A stretch of DNA of 56,897 bases from Clostridia bacterium. GTDB taxonomy: Bacteria; Bacillota; Clostridia; Christensenellales; Borkfalkiaceae. The stretch lies in assembly GCA_017467275.1 (NCBI GenBank), contig JAFTSN010000017.1:1-56897 (forward strand). Reading direction: 5' to 3'. A model generated the notes under the pieces. It did not search any database and was not told the DNA's origin. It was given only the letters and a program-made list of their open reading frames with translations. Every line of letters starts with the position of its first letter. The first letter of the stretch is position 1. This document shows, in pieces, positions 45,353 through 55,491 of the stretch. A program made the translations under genes and the position numbers.

Positions 45353-45378
45353 CCATTCCGCATTTTTTTGCGGAATGG
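45353..45378 (-). terminator. Terminator of fusA
   Basis: CCATTCCGCA and TGCGGAATGG pair perfectly over ten bases. On the minus strand A/T-rich sequence with T runs follows. It lies about 17 bases past the fusA stop codon and separates it from tuf. Confidence 0.75.
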
Positions 45379-45394
45379 AACGTATTTTAGTAGA

Positions 45395-47476
45395 TTAGTC
45401 CTTCTTACCGCGCTTCTCGATGATATCCTTGGAGATATTCGAGGGCACTTCGGAATAGTGGTCGAACTGCATGGTGAACTGACCTCTGCCCTGCGTTCTG
45501 GAACGAAGCTCCGTTGCATAACCGAACATTTCGGAAAGAGGAACCTCTGCGTCAATGATCTTCGCGCCGTTTCTGTCGTCCGTGCCGAGAATCGTGCCGC
45601 GGCGACCGGAAACGTTGCCCATAAGATCGCCGAAGTAATCCTCGGGCGTGATGATCTGAACTTTCATGATCGGCTCGAGCAGAACGGGTCTCGCCTTTGC
45701 CATACCGTCTTTAAACGCAAGCGAACCTGCGATCTTGAACGCCATTTCGGACGAGTCGACTTCGTGGTAACTACCGTCATAGACGACAACCTTGAAGTCC
45801 ACCATCTCATAGCCTGCAAGGAAACCGTTCTTCGCCGCTTCCTGAATACCCTTGTCGATTGCAGGAATATATTCCTTGGGAATCGAACCGCCGACCGTTG
45901 CGTCCTCGAACGCGTAGCCTTCGCCGGGCTCTTGAGGAATGAGGTGAATCTTACAGTGACCGTACTGACCTTTACCACCCGACTGACGCTTGTACATACC
46001 CTCTGCGTCCACAGTGTTTCTGAACGTTTCTCTGTAGGCAACCTGAGGAGCACCGACGTTTGCTTCGACGTGGAATTCTCTCATAAGTCTGTCGACAATG
46101 ATATCAAGGTGCAATTCGCCCATACCCGCGATAATCGTCTGACCCGTTTCCTGATCGGTGTAGGTCTTGAACGTGGGGTCCTCCTCCGCGAGCTTGATCA
46201 GCGCAAGGGTCATCTTTTCCTGACCTGCCTTGGTCTTGGGCTCGAGGGAGAGCTGAATAACGGGTTCGGGGAACACCATCTTCTCAAGAATGATGGGGTG
46301 CTTTTCGTCGCAGAGCGTGTCGCCCGTCGTGGTATATTTCAAACCGACGATCGCACAGATATCACCCGAGTAGATCTCGGAAATATCCTTTCTTTCGTTC
46401 GCGTGCATCTGCACGAGACGGCCGACTCTTTCCTTTTTCTCTTTCGTGGAGTTATACACGTAGGAGCCCGAAGAAAGGACGCCCGAATATGCGCGGAAAT
46501 ATGCAAGCGAGCCGACAAACGGTTCGGTCGCGATCTTGAATGCAAGACCGGAGAAAGGCTCGTCGTCGGAGGTCTTTCTCTCCTCCTCTTCGCCCGTGTC
46601 GGGGTTGGTACCCTTGACGTGGTCCACGTCAAGCGGGCTGGGAAGGAAATTAATGACGGCGTCGAGCAGGAACTGCACGCCCTTGTTCTTATAGGAAGAA
46701 CCGCAGAGCATGGGAATCGCTTCCATGTTCAGACAGCGCACGCGAAGTCCTTTAATAATATCCTCAGCAGAAAGGTCGCCCTCCTCGAAATACTTCTCCA
46801 TAAGCTCGTCGCTCGCGGAAGCCGCTTCCTCGACGAGTTTTGCTCTGTATTCTTCGGCGAGCTCTTTCATATCCGCGGGAATTTCTTCCTTACGGAAATC
46901 CTTACCGAGGTCGTCATAATAGATCTCCGCCTCCATTCTGATAAGGTCGACAATACCGCGGAAGGTATCTTCCTTACCGATGGGAAGCTCGATGGGAACG
47001 GGATGCGCGCCCAATCTCTCGCTGATCATTCTTTCCACGCGGAAGAAATCCGCGCCGTTGATGTCCATTTTGTTGACGTAGGCAATACGGGGCACTTTAT
47101 ACGTGTCCGCCTGACGCCAAACGGTTTCGGACTGAGGCTCAACGCCGCCCTTCGCGCAGAAAGTCGCAACCGCACCGTCAAGAACGCGGAGCGAACGCTC
47201 AACCTCTACGGTGAAGTCAACGTGACCCGGGGTGTCGATAATGTTGAAGCGGTGTCCTTTCCAAACGCAGGTCGTCGCCGCGGACGTGATCGTGATGCCT
47301 CTTTCTTGCTCTTGAGCCATCCAGTCCATGGTCGCCGTACCCTCGTGCGTCTCACCGATTTTATGCTTTTTACCGGTGTAGAACAGGATACGCTCCGACG
47401 TCGTGGTCTTACCCGCGTCGATATGAGCCATAATACCGAAATTTCTGGTATGATATAAATCGTATTCTCTAGGCAT
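45395..47476 (-). CDS. fusA: Elongation factor G
   Basis: This 693-residue translocation GTPase has standard length. GTP-binding motifs are [10 protein letters not shown] at 17-26, the switch I end [19 protein letters not shown] near 84 and NKMDINGAD near 138. Domain IV ([12 protein letters not shown] near 490) and domain V ([12 protein letters not shown]) are complete. It follows rpsG by 12 bases, as in the standard str operon. Confidence 0.98.
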   Translation of the reverse strand: MPREYDLYHTRNFGIMAHIDAGKTTTSERILFYTGKKHKIGETHEGTATMDWMAQEQERGITITSAATTCVWKGHRFNIIDTPGHVDFTVEVERSLRVLDGAVATFCAKGGVEPQSETVWRQADTYKVPRIAYVNKMDINGADFFRVERMISERLGAHPVPIELPIGKEDTFRGIVDLIRMEAEIYYDDLGKDFRKEEIPADMKELAEEYRAKLVEEAASASDELMEKYFEEGDLSAEDIIKGLRVRCLNMEAIPMLCGSSYKNKGVQFLLDAVINFLPSPLDVDHVKGTNPDTGEEEERKTSDDEPFSGLAFKIATEPFVGSLAYFRAYSGVLSSGSYVYNSTKEKKERVGRLVQMHANERKDISEIYSGDICAIVGLKYTTTGDTLCDEKHPIILEKMVFPEPVIQLSLEPKTKAGQEKMTLALIKLAEEDPTFKTYTDQETGQTIIAGMGELHLDIIVDRLMREFHVEANVGAPQVAYRETFRNTVDAEGMYKRQSGGKGQYGHCKIHLIPQEPGEGYAFEDATVGGSIPKEYIPAIDKGIQEAAKNGFLAGYEMVDFKVVVYDGSYHEVDSSEMAFKIAGSLAFKDGMAKARPVLLEPIMKVQIITPEDYFGDLMGNVSGRRGTILGTDDRNGAKIIDAEVPLSEMFGYATELRSRTQGRGQFTMQFDHYSEVPSNISKDIIEKRGKKD

Positions 47477-47488
47477 ATTTTACTCCTC

Positions 47489-47959
47489 TCAGAATCTGAA
47501 GTGCGCGAACGCCTTGTTCGCCTCTGCCATTCTGTGAGTATCTTCTTTCTTCTTCACAGAGCCGCCGGCGTTGTTGTAAGCGTCCATAAGTTCCGCAGCC
47601 AGTTTCTTTGCCATTTCTCTCTCGCTTCTCTTTCTCGTGTTGATAACGATCCAGCGAATAGCGAGGGTCTGACGGCGCTCGGGTCTGATTTCGATGGGAA
47701 CTTGATAGTTCGCACCACCGACACGACGCGCCTTAACTTCGACGACGGGCATAACGTTTTCCATCGCCTGCTTGAAAACTTCCATGGGATCCATGTTCAA
47801 TTTTTCACCCATGATTTGAAAAGCTTCGTAAACGATTGCCTGAGCCGTGCCTTTCTTACCGTCGAGCATGATCTGGTTGATCAGCTTGGAAACGACCGTG
47901 CTATTATACATAGGATCGGGCAATACTTCTCTTTTAGGGACATTACCTCTTCTGGGCAT
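47489..47959 (-). CDS. rpsG: 30S ribosomal protein S7
   Basis: This 156-residue protein has the exact usual S7 length. It opens [16 protein letters not shown] and has [32 protein letters not shown] and a C-terminal [13 protein letters not shown]. It binds 16S rRNA at the head of the small subunit. AGGAGG precedes the ATG. A 259-base gap separates it from rpsL, which is large for this pair. Confidence 0.98.
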   Translation of the reverse strand: MPRRGNVPKREVLPDPMYNSTVVSKLINQIMLDGKKGTAQAIVYEAFQIMGEKLNMDPMEVFKQAMENVMPVVEVKARRVGGANYQVPIEIRPERRQTLAIRWIVINTRKRSEREMAKKLAAELMDAYNNAGGSVKKKEDTHRMAEANKAFAHFRF

Positions 47960-48218
47960 GATTTTTGATCCTCCTTTAAATAATGAATGTTCAGGGCTTT
48001 GCCCTTTCAGTACAGCTATCGCACGTTCTTTTCAGACGCGCTCTTTCACGCGTGAGCGCAAGCGCACATCTTAAAAAACGACGAATCTTCTGCGGTTTTT
48101 CGCCGCATACTGCCTACTTTCTTTCGGGGGCTTTCGAGCTATATTCCGATTACAAGTAGGGTTTTCCGCTTGTCTTTTGCGTCTTTAAGCGGCAAGACGT
48201 CGGGTTAAAACGCTTAAA
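47960..48218 (-). promoter_or_regulatory. Structured rpsL-rpsG intergenic region
   Basis: A 259-base gap with several hairpins: GCGCTC/GAGCGC (48038-48043 with 48054-48059), TGCGG/CCGCA (48091-48095 with 48103-48107) and AGGGC/GCCCT near 47995, close to the rpsG ribosome site. In E. coli, S7 represses its operon by binding the rpsL-rpsG gap. A similar autoregulatory role is inference here. No promoter or terminator is evident. Confidence 0.45.
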
Positions 48219-48590
48219 TTACTTAGGGCGTTTTGCGCCGTACTTGGAACGCGACTGCTTACGCTTTGCAACGCCGGCAGTATCGAGCGCGCCACGGACG
48301 ATGTGATAACGCACACCGGGCAAGTCTTTAACACGGCCGCCTCTGATAAGAACGGAGCTGTGCTCTTGCAGGTTGTGCCCTTCACCGGGAATGTAGACCG
48401 TACCTTCCTGCTTGTTGGTAAGACGCACACGGGCGATCTTTCTCAACGCGGAGTTAGGCTTCTTGGGAGAAGTCGTGGTGACGGACAAACATACGCCGCG
48501 CTTTTGAGGGCAGTTATCGAGAATGGGAGACTTGGATTTGAACGTCTGCTTCTCTCTGCCTTTCTTAATAAGTTGGTTGATCGTGGGCAT
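48219..48590 (-). CDS. rpsL: 30S ribosomal protein S12
   Basis: This 123-residue protein starts at [13 protein letters not shown], after AAGGAGGTC; longer upstream readings have no site. It contains the streptomycin-site motif [34 protein letters not shown] and the C-terminal [10 protein letters not shown]. All usual decoding-centre Lys and Pro residues are wild type by eye. First gene of the str operon. Confidence 0.98.
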   Translation of the reverse strand: MPTINQLIKKGREKQTFKSKSPILDNCPQKRGVCLSVTTTSPKKPNSALRKIARVRLTNKQEGTVYIPGEGHNLQEHSSVLIRGGRVKDLPGVRYHIVRGALDTAGVAKRKQSRSKYGAKRPK

Positions 48591-48778
48591 TCTATTTGAC
48601 CTCCTTGTAAAATTTTGGAATATATTTCTCGAAATTGCCTGAAGCAATTTAAAGAAAGCTTACTTAATTGCCGCGATTTTTATGCATTTTTCTTTCGGCT
48701 TGTCCGCATACTGCATTTTAACCGCAAAAAAGCACGCAAAAGGGCAAAATATCCCCTTTCCGCATCACAGCATTGATA

Positions 48779-48807
48779 ATTTTACCATGAAAAACCGTCT
48801 TTGTCAA
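48779..48807 (-). promoter_or_regulatory. Promoter of the str operon (rpsL)
   Basis: On the minus strand a perfect TTGACA (48802-48807), a 17-base spacer and TAAAAT (48779-48784). Confidence 0.85.
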
Positions 48808-48931
48808 CTGTTTGAATGAACTTTTTTTAAACTTTTCCCCCTTTTTTATACATCGTTGCATAAAATTCCCCTCTCGTGGCGTCCTAATCTTTTTTTCTTT
48901 GAAAAAAGTTTCCGTTTGTTTTTCCAAAAGG

Positions 48932-48960
48932 TTGACAAAAAGGAAAAAAACGGGTATTAT
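48932..48960 (+). promoter_or_regulatory. Promoter of pgk
   Basis: A perfect TTGACA (48932-48937), a 17-base spacer and TATTAT (48955-48960), about 40 bases before the pgk start. Confidence 0.85.
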
Positions 48961-49002
48961 ATATTTTGGAAAAAATATTAAATAAGGAGTGTTCTTTAAA
49001 CC

Positions 49003-50319
49003 ATGAACAAGAAAACCGTAAAAGACGTAAACGTCAAAGGCAAACGTGTACTCGTGAGATGCGATTTCAACGTCCCCATGAAGGACGGCGTGATCACGGA
49101 TGAAAACCGTATCGTCGGCGCGCTTCCCACGATCAAGTATCTGATGGAACAGGGCGCTAAAGTCGTGCTTTGCTCCCATATGGGCAAACCTCACAACGTG
49201 TTCGATGAAAAGGTCGAGCTCAATAAGAAGGAAAAGGGCAAGGTTGCCGCGCTTCCCGAAGCGGAGCAGGCTGCCGCTACTGCCGAATTCCTCGAAAAGG
49301 CGAAAAAAGACGTTAAAAAGCTTACCCTCGCACCCGTTGCGGCAAGACTCAACGAGCTGCTCGGCGGCAAGGTGACCTTTGCAACGGACGTGATCGGCGC
49401 AGACGCAAAAGCGAAAGTTGCCGCTTGCAAGGAGGGCGAATGCGTACTCCTTGAAAACCTCCGCTTCCACAAAGGCGAGGAGAAGAAATTCCCCGAATTC
49501 ATGCAGGCGCTTGCTAGCTACTGCGAAGTGTACGTGAACGACGCGTTCGGTACGGCGCACCGCTCTCACGCTTCCACCGCGGGTATCGTCGAGGAAGGTC
49601 TCGTGACGACCGCAGCTTGCGGCTTTTTAATCGAAAAAGAACTCTCCGTCATGGCAGACACGCTGGAAAATCCTCAGCGTCCCTTCGTGGCGATCCTCGG
49701 CGGCGCAAAGGTTGCGGACAAGCTCAACGTTATCTCCAACCTGCTTGAAAAATGCGATACGCTCGTGATTGGCGGCGGTATGGCTTACACCTTTATCAAG
49801 GCACTCGGCGGTGAGATCGGTACCTCTCTTGTGGACGACGAAAAGATCGGCTACTGCAAAGAGATGCTCGAAAAAGCAGAGAAGCTCGGCAAGAAGATTG
49901 TTCTTCCCATCGATACGGTTGCCGCGAAGTCTTTCCCCGACCCCATCGACGCACCCATCGAGACGACCGTCGTTCCTTCCAAGGCGATCCCTACCGATAT
50001 GATGGGTCTCGACATCGGACCTGAAACGAGAAAGCTTTTCGCTTCCGTCGTTGCAGAAGCGAAGTCGGTTATTTGGAACGGTCCCATGGGCGTGTTCGAG
50101 AACCCCATTTTGGCAGAGGGCACGAAATCTGTTGCCGAAGCGCTTGCTTCCGTTTACGGTAAGGCGACGACGATCATTGGCGGCGGCGACAGCGCGGCTG
50201 CGGTGCAGGTCCTCGGCTATGCGGATAAGATGACGCACATTTCGACGGGCGGCGGCGCGTCCCTTGAGCTCTTCGAGGGCAAAGTGCTTCCCGGTATCGC
50301 TTGTCTGAACGACAAATAA
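49003..50319 (+). CDS. pgk: Phosphoglycerate kinase
   Basis: This 438-residue enzyme makes ATP from 1,3-bisphosphoglycerate. Motifs are [14 protein letters not shown] at the start, [37 protein letters not shown] and the C-terminal GGGDSAAA and STGGGASLE. It is about 40 residues longer than usual: a Lys/Glu/Ala-rich stretch (residues about 66-105) is inserted between SHMGKP and [16 protein letters not shown] precedes the ATG. It heads a glycolytic set with tpiA and gpmI. Confidence 0.97.
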   Translation: MNKKTVKDVNVKGKRVLVRCDFNVPMKDGVITDENRIVGALPTIKYLMEQGAKVVLCSHMGKPHNVFDEKVELNKKEKGKVAALPEAEQAAATAEFLEKAKKDVKKLTLAPVAARLNELLGGKVTFATDVIGADAKAKVAACKEGECVLLENLRFHKGEEKKFPEFMQALASYCEVYVNDAFGTAHRSHASTAGIVEEGLVTTAACGFLIEKELSVMADTLENPQRPFVAILGGAKVADKLNVISNLLEKCDTLVIGGGMAYTFIKALGGEIGTSLVDDEKIGYCKEMLEKAEKLGKKIVLPIDTVAAKSFPDPIDAPIETTVVPSKAIPTDMMGLDIGPETRKLFASVVAEAKSVIWNGPMGVFENPILAEGTKSVAEALASVYGKATTIIGGGDSAAAVQVLGYADKMTHISTGGGASLELFEGKVLPGIACLNDK

Positions 50320-50382
50320 GAACTTTTTCGTAAGGGCGGACGGGCGTTCGCCCTTCGATTACGCTATAAGGAGAATAAAACA

Positions 50383-51129
50383 ATGAGAAAACCCATTATT
50401 GCAGGTAACTGGAAAATGAACAACACCGCTTCCCAGGGCGTTGCGCTCGTGAAAGAGCTCGCACCCCTCGTCACGGAAGCGAATTGCGACGTCGTGGTCT
50501 GCGTTCCCGCGATTGATATTCCCGCTGTGAGCGAGGCAATCAAGGACACGAATATCGAGCTTGGCGCACAGAACGTACACTTTGCCGAAAAAGGCGCCTA
50601 CACAGGCGAAATTTCCGCGGAGATGCTTAAAGAGTACGGCGTGAAATACGTCATAATCGGTCACAGCGAGCGCCGTCAGTACTTCGGCGAAACGGACGAG
50701 ACCGTGAACAAGAGAACGCTTACGGCTCTTGCGGCAGGGCTTACCCCCATCGTCTGCGTCGGCGAATCCCTCGAGGAGAGAGAAACGGGCAAGACGGAGG
50801 AAGTCCTCTTTACGCAGATTCGCGACGGTCTTAAGGGCATCGAGGATCTCACGAAGATTGTGATCGCTTACGAACCCGTTTGGGCAATCGGCACGGGAAA
50901 AACCGCGACTGCCGAGCAGGCAAACGAGACCATCGGCTATATCCGTAAAACGCTCGGCGAACTGTTCTGCCCCAAGTGCGCGGCAAACGTCAGAATCCAA
51001 TACGGCGGCAGCATGAACGCGAAGAACTGCAAGGAGCTCATGGCTATGGAAGAGATCGACGGCGGTTTGATCGGCGGCGCGTCCCTCAAGGCGCCTGACT
51101 TCTCGAAGATCGTAAACTTCGACAAATAA
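50383..51129 (+). CDS. tpiA: Triosephosphate isomerase
   Basis: This 248-residue TIM barrel interconverts dihydroxyacetone phosphate and glyceraldehyde 3-phosphate. Active-site parts are complete: GNWKMN (Lys13), GHSERR (His97), AYEPVWAIGTGKTA (catalytic Glu and the flexible loop) and IQYGGSMN for phosphate. AAGGAG precedes the ATG. It lies 63 bases after pgk, and the gap contains a GC hairpin (AAGGGCG/CGCCCTT) without a T tract. Confidence 0.98.
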   Translation: MRKPIIAGNWKMNNTASQGVALVKELAPLVTEANCDVVVCVPAIDIPAVSEAIKDTNIELGAQNVHFAEKGAYTGEISAEMLKEYGVKYVIIGHSERRQYFGETDETVNKRTLTALAAGLTPIVCVGESLEERETGKTEEVLFTQIRDGLKGIEDLTKIVIAYEPVWAIGTGKTATAEQANETIGYIRKTLGELFCPKCAANVRIQYGGSMNAKNCKELMAMEEIDGGLIGGASLKAPDFSKIVNFDK

Positions 51130-51153
51130 GCTAAATAATCAAAGTAACGTTTT

Positions 51154-51188
51154 GCGGGGCGGCGAAAACCCGTCCCGCTTGTTTTTTA
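51154..51188 (+). terminator. Terminator-like hairpin between tpiA and gpmI
   Basis: GCGGGGCGG and CCCGTCCCGC pair with one mismatch around CGAAAA, followed by TTGTTTTTT. It sits inside the operon, directly upstream of the gpmI ribosome site AAAAGGAG. It may cause partial termination and so reduce gpmI relative to pgk-tpiA. Confidence 0.6.
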
Positions 51189-51201
51189 AAAGGAGAACAC
51201 A

Positions 51202-52773
51202 ATGAAAACCCCTTACGCTATCATAATCATGGACGGCTACGGTATCAACGAAAGCCAAAACGGCAACGCGATTTTCACCGACGGTAGCAAAAACGTGACC
51301 GCCCTCAAAAACGCCTACCCCACCACCGAGATCGGCGCGAGCGGTATGGCAGTCGGGCTTCCCGACGGGCAAATGGGCAATTCGGAAGTCGGACACCTCA
51401 ATATCGGTGCAGGCAGAATCGTCTATCAAGACCTTACCAAAATCACGAAAGAGATCATGGACGGAACGTTCTTTGAAAACGCAGAGCTCCTCCGCGCCAT
51501 GAACGCTGCTAAAACAAACGGCAAAAAACTGCACCTCTACGGTCTCGTCTCCACGGGCGGCGTACACAGCCACACCGAGCATCTTTTCGCGCTCATCGAA
51601 ATGGCGAAAAAGGTTGGGCTTGACAACGTTTACGTTCATGCTTTCACGGACGGCAGAGACGTTGCTCCCACCTCGGGCGCGGCGTTCCTCAAAGAACTGC
51701 AGGAAAAAATGGACGAGCTTGGCTTCGGCAAAATAGCGTCCGTTTCGGGCAGATACTACGCTATGGATCGTGACAACAACTGGGACAGAGAGGAAAAGGC
51801 ATACGATATGCTCACGCTCGGCACGGGCGTACAGTTCGAGGGCACGGCGGAAGACGCGGCGAAAGCCTCTTACGAGAACGGCGTAACCGACGAATTTATT
51901 CTGCCCACCAACCTTACGGAAAACGGAAAGCCAGTTGCGCTCATTGGACAAGGCGACAGCATTATTTGCTTCAACTTCCGTCCTGATCGCGCGCGTCAGA
52001 TCACGCGCATGTTCTCGCAGGAGGTGTTCCCGTTCACGGATAAAAAGACGGGCGCAACCCTCGGATTTACAAGAAAGACAGGCTTCCTTGCCCCCACCTA
52101 CGTCGGCTTTGCGGTCTATGATTCCTCGTTTGAAAACGTCGGTGTGGCATTCCCGCCCGACGATATCGACAACACTCTGCCGCAGTATATTTCCTCACTC
52201 GGACTCAAACAGCTCCACATCGCGGAGACGGAAAAGTACGCGCACGTCACGTTCTTCTTTAACGCAAAATTGGAGACGCCTGTCGAGGGCGAAACGCGCA
52301 TCGTGATCCCCTCCCCGAAGGTTGCAACCTACGATCTCCAGCCCGAAATGAGCGCATACCCTGTCACCGAAAAGGTGCTCGAGGAGCTTGACAAAGGCAT
52401 TTACGACGTTGTGATTCTCAACTTCGCAAACTGCGACATGGTGGGCCATACGGGTATTATGGAAGCGGCGGTTAAGGCAGTGCACGCAGTTGACGAATGC
52501 GTGAAAAAGGTCACGGACAAGATTTTGTCCATGGGCGGCAGTGCGCTTGTTACGGCAGACCACGGCAACGCCGATCAGATGGTTGCCGACGACGGCGGTC
52601 CTTTCACGCAGCACACCACCAATCCCGTGCCCGTCATTCTCGTTTCTGAAAAATATAAGAACGTCACACTTCGCGAGGGCGGCGTTTTGGCTGATCTTGC
52701 GCCCACCCTTCTCGACATCATGGGACTTCCTCAGCCCAAGCAAATGACTGGTAAATCCCTGATTGTGAAATAA
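51202..52773 (+). CDS. gpmI: 2,3-BPG-independent phosphoglycerate mutase
   Basis: This 523-residue alkaline phosphatase-fold enzyme interconverts 3- and 2-phosphoglycerate. The catalytic Ser is in GQMGNSEVGHLNIGAG near residue 65. Metal ligands are in IIMDGYG at the start, NCDMVGHTG, and DHGNADQM near the end. It is slightly longer than the usual 505-515 residues. AAAAGGAG precedes the ATG. Enolase is not in this window. Confidence 0.97.
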   Translation: MKTPYAIIIMDGYGINESQNGNAIFTDGSKNVTALKNAYPTTEIGASGMAVGLPDGQMGNSEVGHLNIGAGRIVYQDLTKITKEIMDGTFFENAELLRAMNAAKTNGKKLHLYGLVSTGGVHSHTEHLFALIEMAKKVGLDNVYVHAFTDGRDVAPTSGAAFLKELQEKMDELGFGKIASVSGRYYAMDRDNNWDREEKAYDMLTLGTGVQFEGTAEDAAKASYENGVTDEFILPTNLTENGKPVALIGQGDSIICFNFRPDRARQITRMFSQEVFPFTDKKTGATLGFTRKTGFLAPTYVGFAVYDSSFENVGVAFPPDDIDNTLPQYISSLGLKQLHIAETEKYAHVTFFFNAKLETPVEGETRIVIPSPKVATYDLQPEMSAYPVTEKVLEELDKGIYDVVILNFANCDMVGHTGIMEAAVKAVHAVDECVKKVTDKILSMGGSALVTADHGNADQMVADDGGPFTQHTTNPVPVILVSEKYKNVTLREGGVLADLAPTLLDIMGLPQPKQMTGKSLIVK

Positions 52774-52829
52774 AAACGCGCTTTCGGCGGATTTTTACGG
52801 AATTTTTTGCCGTAAGCGGACAAAAACAG

Positions 52830-52858
52830 TTGCGCTATTTTAAATAGTGTGCTATAAT
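52830..52858 (+). promoter_or_regulatory. Promoter of secG
   Basis: TTGCGC (52830-52835), a 17-base spacer and a perfect TATAAT (52853-52858), about 90 bases before the secG start. Confidence 0.75.
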
Positions 52859-52946
52859 TTACGGGTAACCGAAAGCGTCGGTTTGTTTTGTACGCATTGA
52901 ACAGAACATACGGACGAAAGAAAAAGCAAAAAAGGACTGAACAAGT

Positions 52947-53252
52947 ATGTTTAATCTTATCAATCTGTTAGACACCACAACCAACGACACCTCTTTCTAC
53001 GCTTTGCGTGCGATAAGCTACACCCTGATTGCCTTTATGTTCGTAGCAGCGATAGCCGCGATTATTCTCGTGCTGTTCCAACCCGGCAATTCCACGGGTA
53101 TTGACGCGCTTGGCGGTTCGAGCGAAACTTTCTTCGGTAAGAACAAGGGTAAATCGATCGAAGCAAGAATGAAGAAATGGACGGTTATCTGCCTGATCGT
53201 TTTGGCAGTTCTCGCCATTGCTCTTTATATCGTTTACGGTTTGGCTTGGTAA
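52947..53252 (+). CDS. secG: Preprotein translocase subunit SecG
   Basis: This 101-residue small membrane protein has two membrane helices (ISYTLIAFMFVAAIAAIILVLF and VICLIVLAVLAIALYIVY). Between them lies the SecG signature FQPGNSTGIDALGGSSETFFGKN. It sits at the side of SecYE and helps protein export. The N-terminus is about 20 residues longer than in short SecG proteins. A terminator follows at once. The secG-rnr-smpB order is common in Firmicutes. Confidence 0.95.
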   Translation: MFNLINLLDTTTNDTSFYALRAISYTLIAFMFVAAIAAIILVLFQPGNSTGIDALGGSSETFFGKNKGKSIEARMKKWTVICLIVLAVLAIALYIVYGLAW

Positions 53253-53272
53253 CTTCGTTACTGTTATCCATC

Positions 53273-53303
53273 GGCGGCTTTATTTCTAAGGCCGCCTTTT
53301 TTA
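53273..53303 (+). terminator. Terminator of secG
   Basis: GGCGGC and GCCGCC (53273-53278 with 53291-53296) followed by seven T residues, 20 bases past the stop codon. Confidence 0.85.
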
Positions 53304-53387
53304 TTCCTTTTATGGCGAACAACTATAATTCCCGTCTACGTCGCCCCCTCTCGCTTTTGAGCTACATATTTTAAGAGAGGAAACCAT

Positions 53388-55490
53388 ATGAATGCAAAAC
53401 AGTCTTTAACCGAATATTTTCTCGACGGCACTTTTGCAAATAAAACCGTCGCAGAGATTATTAAAATCCTACAGCTTCCCTATCGGGAAAGAGGTAGGCT
53501 TATTTCCATGCTCGAAACGCTGATTGCCGACGGGGTGATCTTTGAGGCAGACGGCAGATACGGCACAGCCGAGCAGCTCGCTCTCATTAAAGGCACACTT
53601 TCGGGCAACGAGCGCGGCTTTGCGTTCCTTATGCCCGAGGATAAAAACGAGCATGAGAACGATTATTTTATCGCGCATAAAAATCTGCACGGCGCCCTGC
53701 ACGGCGACGTCGTTTTTGCCCGCAGAATCTTCGGTCGCGGCGAGGACGAAGCCGAAGTTGTGAAAATTATTTCCCGTGGCTACACGGAAATCGTCGGAAC
53801 CTTTTATAAGGACAGATACGCAGGCTATCTTTGCCCCGACGAACGTCGATACTCGGAAAATATCTATATCCCCCTTGCGTCCTGCCGTCGAATCAAAAAC
53901 GGCGTGAAAGCCGTGGCTCGGATCAACGATTATCCTTACGGCAAAGCCCCTAGCGGCGAAATTATCGAGGTACTTGGCAACGAAGATGACTTTTTCGCCG
54001 AGGAGCTCTCCATTATCCGCTCTTACAACCTCCGAGAAGAGTTCCCCGAGGGCTTGGAACGAGAAGCCGAGCGACAAGAAAAACGCGGTATTCACGCAGA
54101 AGATTTAATCGGTCGGAGCGATCTTCGTGAAAAGCTCCTTATCACAATCGACGGAGCGGATACCCGTGATATCGACGACGCCGTTTCCTTGGAACGAGAC
54201 GGGGAAAACTATGTCCTCGGCGTGCACATCGCCGACGTCTCACACTACGTAAAACAGGGATCGCCTTTAGATAAAGAAGCTTATAAGCGCGGCACGAGCG
54301 CCTATTTCCCCGACCGTGTGTTGCCCATGCTTCCCCGCGCGCTGTCTAATGGGATTTGTTCTTTAAACGAGGGCGAGGATAGGCTCGCGCTTTCCTGCGT
54401 GATGACCGTAAACAAAAAAGGCACGGTCAAAAACCGTGAAATCGTCAAATCAGTCATTCGTTCCAAGCATAAAATGACCTATACCGAAGTCTCCGAAATG
54501 CTAGACGGAAATCAAGAAACGATTGATAAGTACGCAGACGTTGCGGATATGATCCGCGATTTTGCCGAGCTGACCGAGCTTTTGATCAACATGCGTAACA
54601 AACGGGGTAGCGTGGAGCTTGATATCAAAGAAGCGAAAATTCTCTATGAAAATGGCGAGATCTCCATTCCCGACTACGAGCGTCCCTTTTCCCACCGTAT
54701 CATCGAGCAATTTATGGTGCTAGCCAACGAAACGGTTGCCGAATATATGCACGCGCTTGAGGCGCCGTTTATCTACCGTATTCACGAAAAACCCGCCGAG
54801 GAAAAAGCGGAAAATTTCCGTAGATTCGCACAAAGTCTCGGTTTGACTGCTCGCTTTAACGCCGAGGACGTGAAGCCTTATGATTATCGGAATTTACTCA
54901 AAGCCGCAGAGGGACTACCCGCTTTTTCCGTCCTGAACAGAGTCATGCTCCGTTCAATGCAAAAGGCGAGATATTCCCCGCTGAACGTTGGACATTTCGG
55001 ACTGGCAAGCGATTGTTATTGCCACTTCACCTCCCCTATCCGTCGTTATCCCGATTTGTGTATCCATCGCATAATCAAAGACGTTCTCGACGGAAACTAT
55101 GCGCTTATCGGAGAAAAATACGGCAATTTCGTGAGCGAGGCGGCAATACAAGCCTCGGAGACGGAACGCAAAGCGGCTGAAGCTGAACGCGAAGTCGACG
55201 CGCTGTATATCACTATGTATATGAGCGAGCGAATCGGCGAGGAATACGACGCCGTAGTATCGGGCGTGACCTCTTTCGGCGTGTTTGCAGAGCTCCCCAA
55301 CACCGCGGAGGGACTGATCCCCTTGGAGGATTTGGAGGGCGAATTTGAGCTGATTCCCGAAAAGTTCCTGCTGCGGGGCACCAAGCAGAGCTTTTCCATC
55401 GGTCAAAGTATACGCATAAGAGTCGAGGACGTGGACTTCTATCAGCGTAGAACAAGATTCTCTTTAATAATCCCGCAGGAGGCAGAATAA
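53388..55490 (+). CDS. rnr: Ribonuclease R
   Basis: This 700-residue 3'-5' exoribonuclease of the RNB family has an N-terminal helix-turn-helix-like domain and cold-shock domains (GNERGFAFLMPED near 70), the catalytic RNB domain with TIDGADTRDIDDAVSLE near 260 (Asp metal ligands), APFIYRIHEKP, HFTSPIRRYPDLCIHR near 555 and a C-terminal S1 domain (GVTSFGVFAELPNTAEGLIPLEDL). It degrades structured RNA and assists trans-translation. AGAGAGG precedes the ATG. It overlaps functionally and by position with smpB, one base downstream. Confidence 0.97.
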   Translation: MNAKQSLTEYFLDGTFANKTVAEIIKILQLPYRERGRLISMLETLIADGVIFEADGRYGTAEQLALIKGTLSGNERGFAFLMPEDKNEHENDYFIAHKNLHGALHGDVVFARRIFGRGEDEAEVVKIISRGYTEIVGTFYKDRYAGYLCPDERRYSENIYIPLASCRRIKNGVKAVARINDYPYGKAPSGEIIEVLGNEDDFFAEELSIIRSYNLREEFPEGLEREAERQEKRGIHAEDLIGRSDLREKLLITIDGADTRDIDDAVSLERDGENYVLGVHIADVSHYVKQGSPLDKEAYKRGTSAYFPDRVLPMLPRALSNGICSLNEGEDRLALSCVMTVNKKGTVKNREIVKSVIRSKHKMTYTEVSEMLDGNQETIDKYADVADMIRDFAELTELLINMRNKRGSVELDIKEAKILYENGEISIPDYERPFSHRIIEQFMVLANETVAEYMHALEAPFIYRIHEKPAEEKAENFRRFAQSLGLTARFNAEDVKPYDYRNLLKAAEGLPAFSVLNRVMLRSMQKARYSPLNVGHFGLASDCYCHFTSPIRRYPDLCIHRIIKDVLDGNYALIGEKYGNFVSEAAIQASETERKAAEAEREVDALYITMYMSERIGEEYDAVVSGVTSFGVFAELPNTAEGLIPLEDLEGEFELIPEKFLLRGTKQSFSIGQSIRIRVEDVDFYQRRTRFSLIIPQEAE

Positions 55491-55491
55491 C

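Larger units (their letters stand above)
48591..49002. other. Divergent promoter region between rpsL and pgk
   Basis: A 412-base gap with no gene. It holds back-to-back promoters for the str operon (48779-48807) and pgk (48932-48960). The rpsL leader of about 180 bases includes a small hairpin, AAATTGC/GCAATTT, at 48632-48650. This is where the gene direction of the whole window flips. Confidence 0.75.

Noticed and set aside
45368-47458. Open frame of 696 codons on the plus strand opposite fusA
   Set aside because: It covers EF-G almost end to end in antisense and has no ribosome site or recognisable domain.
48718-49569. Open frame of 283 codons on the minus strand across the rpsL-pgk gap
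   Set aside because: It covers both divergent promoters and the 5' part of pgk in antisense, and its product has no domain.
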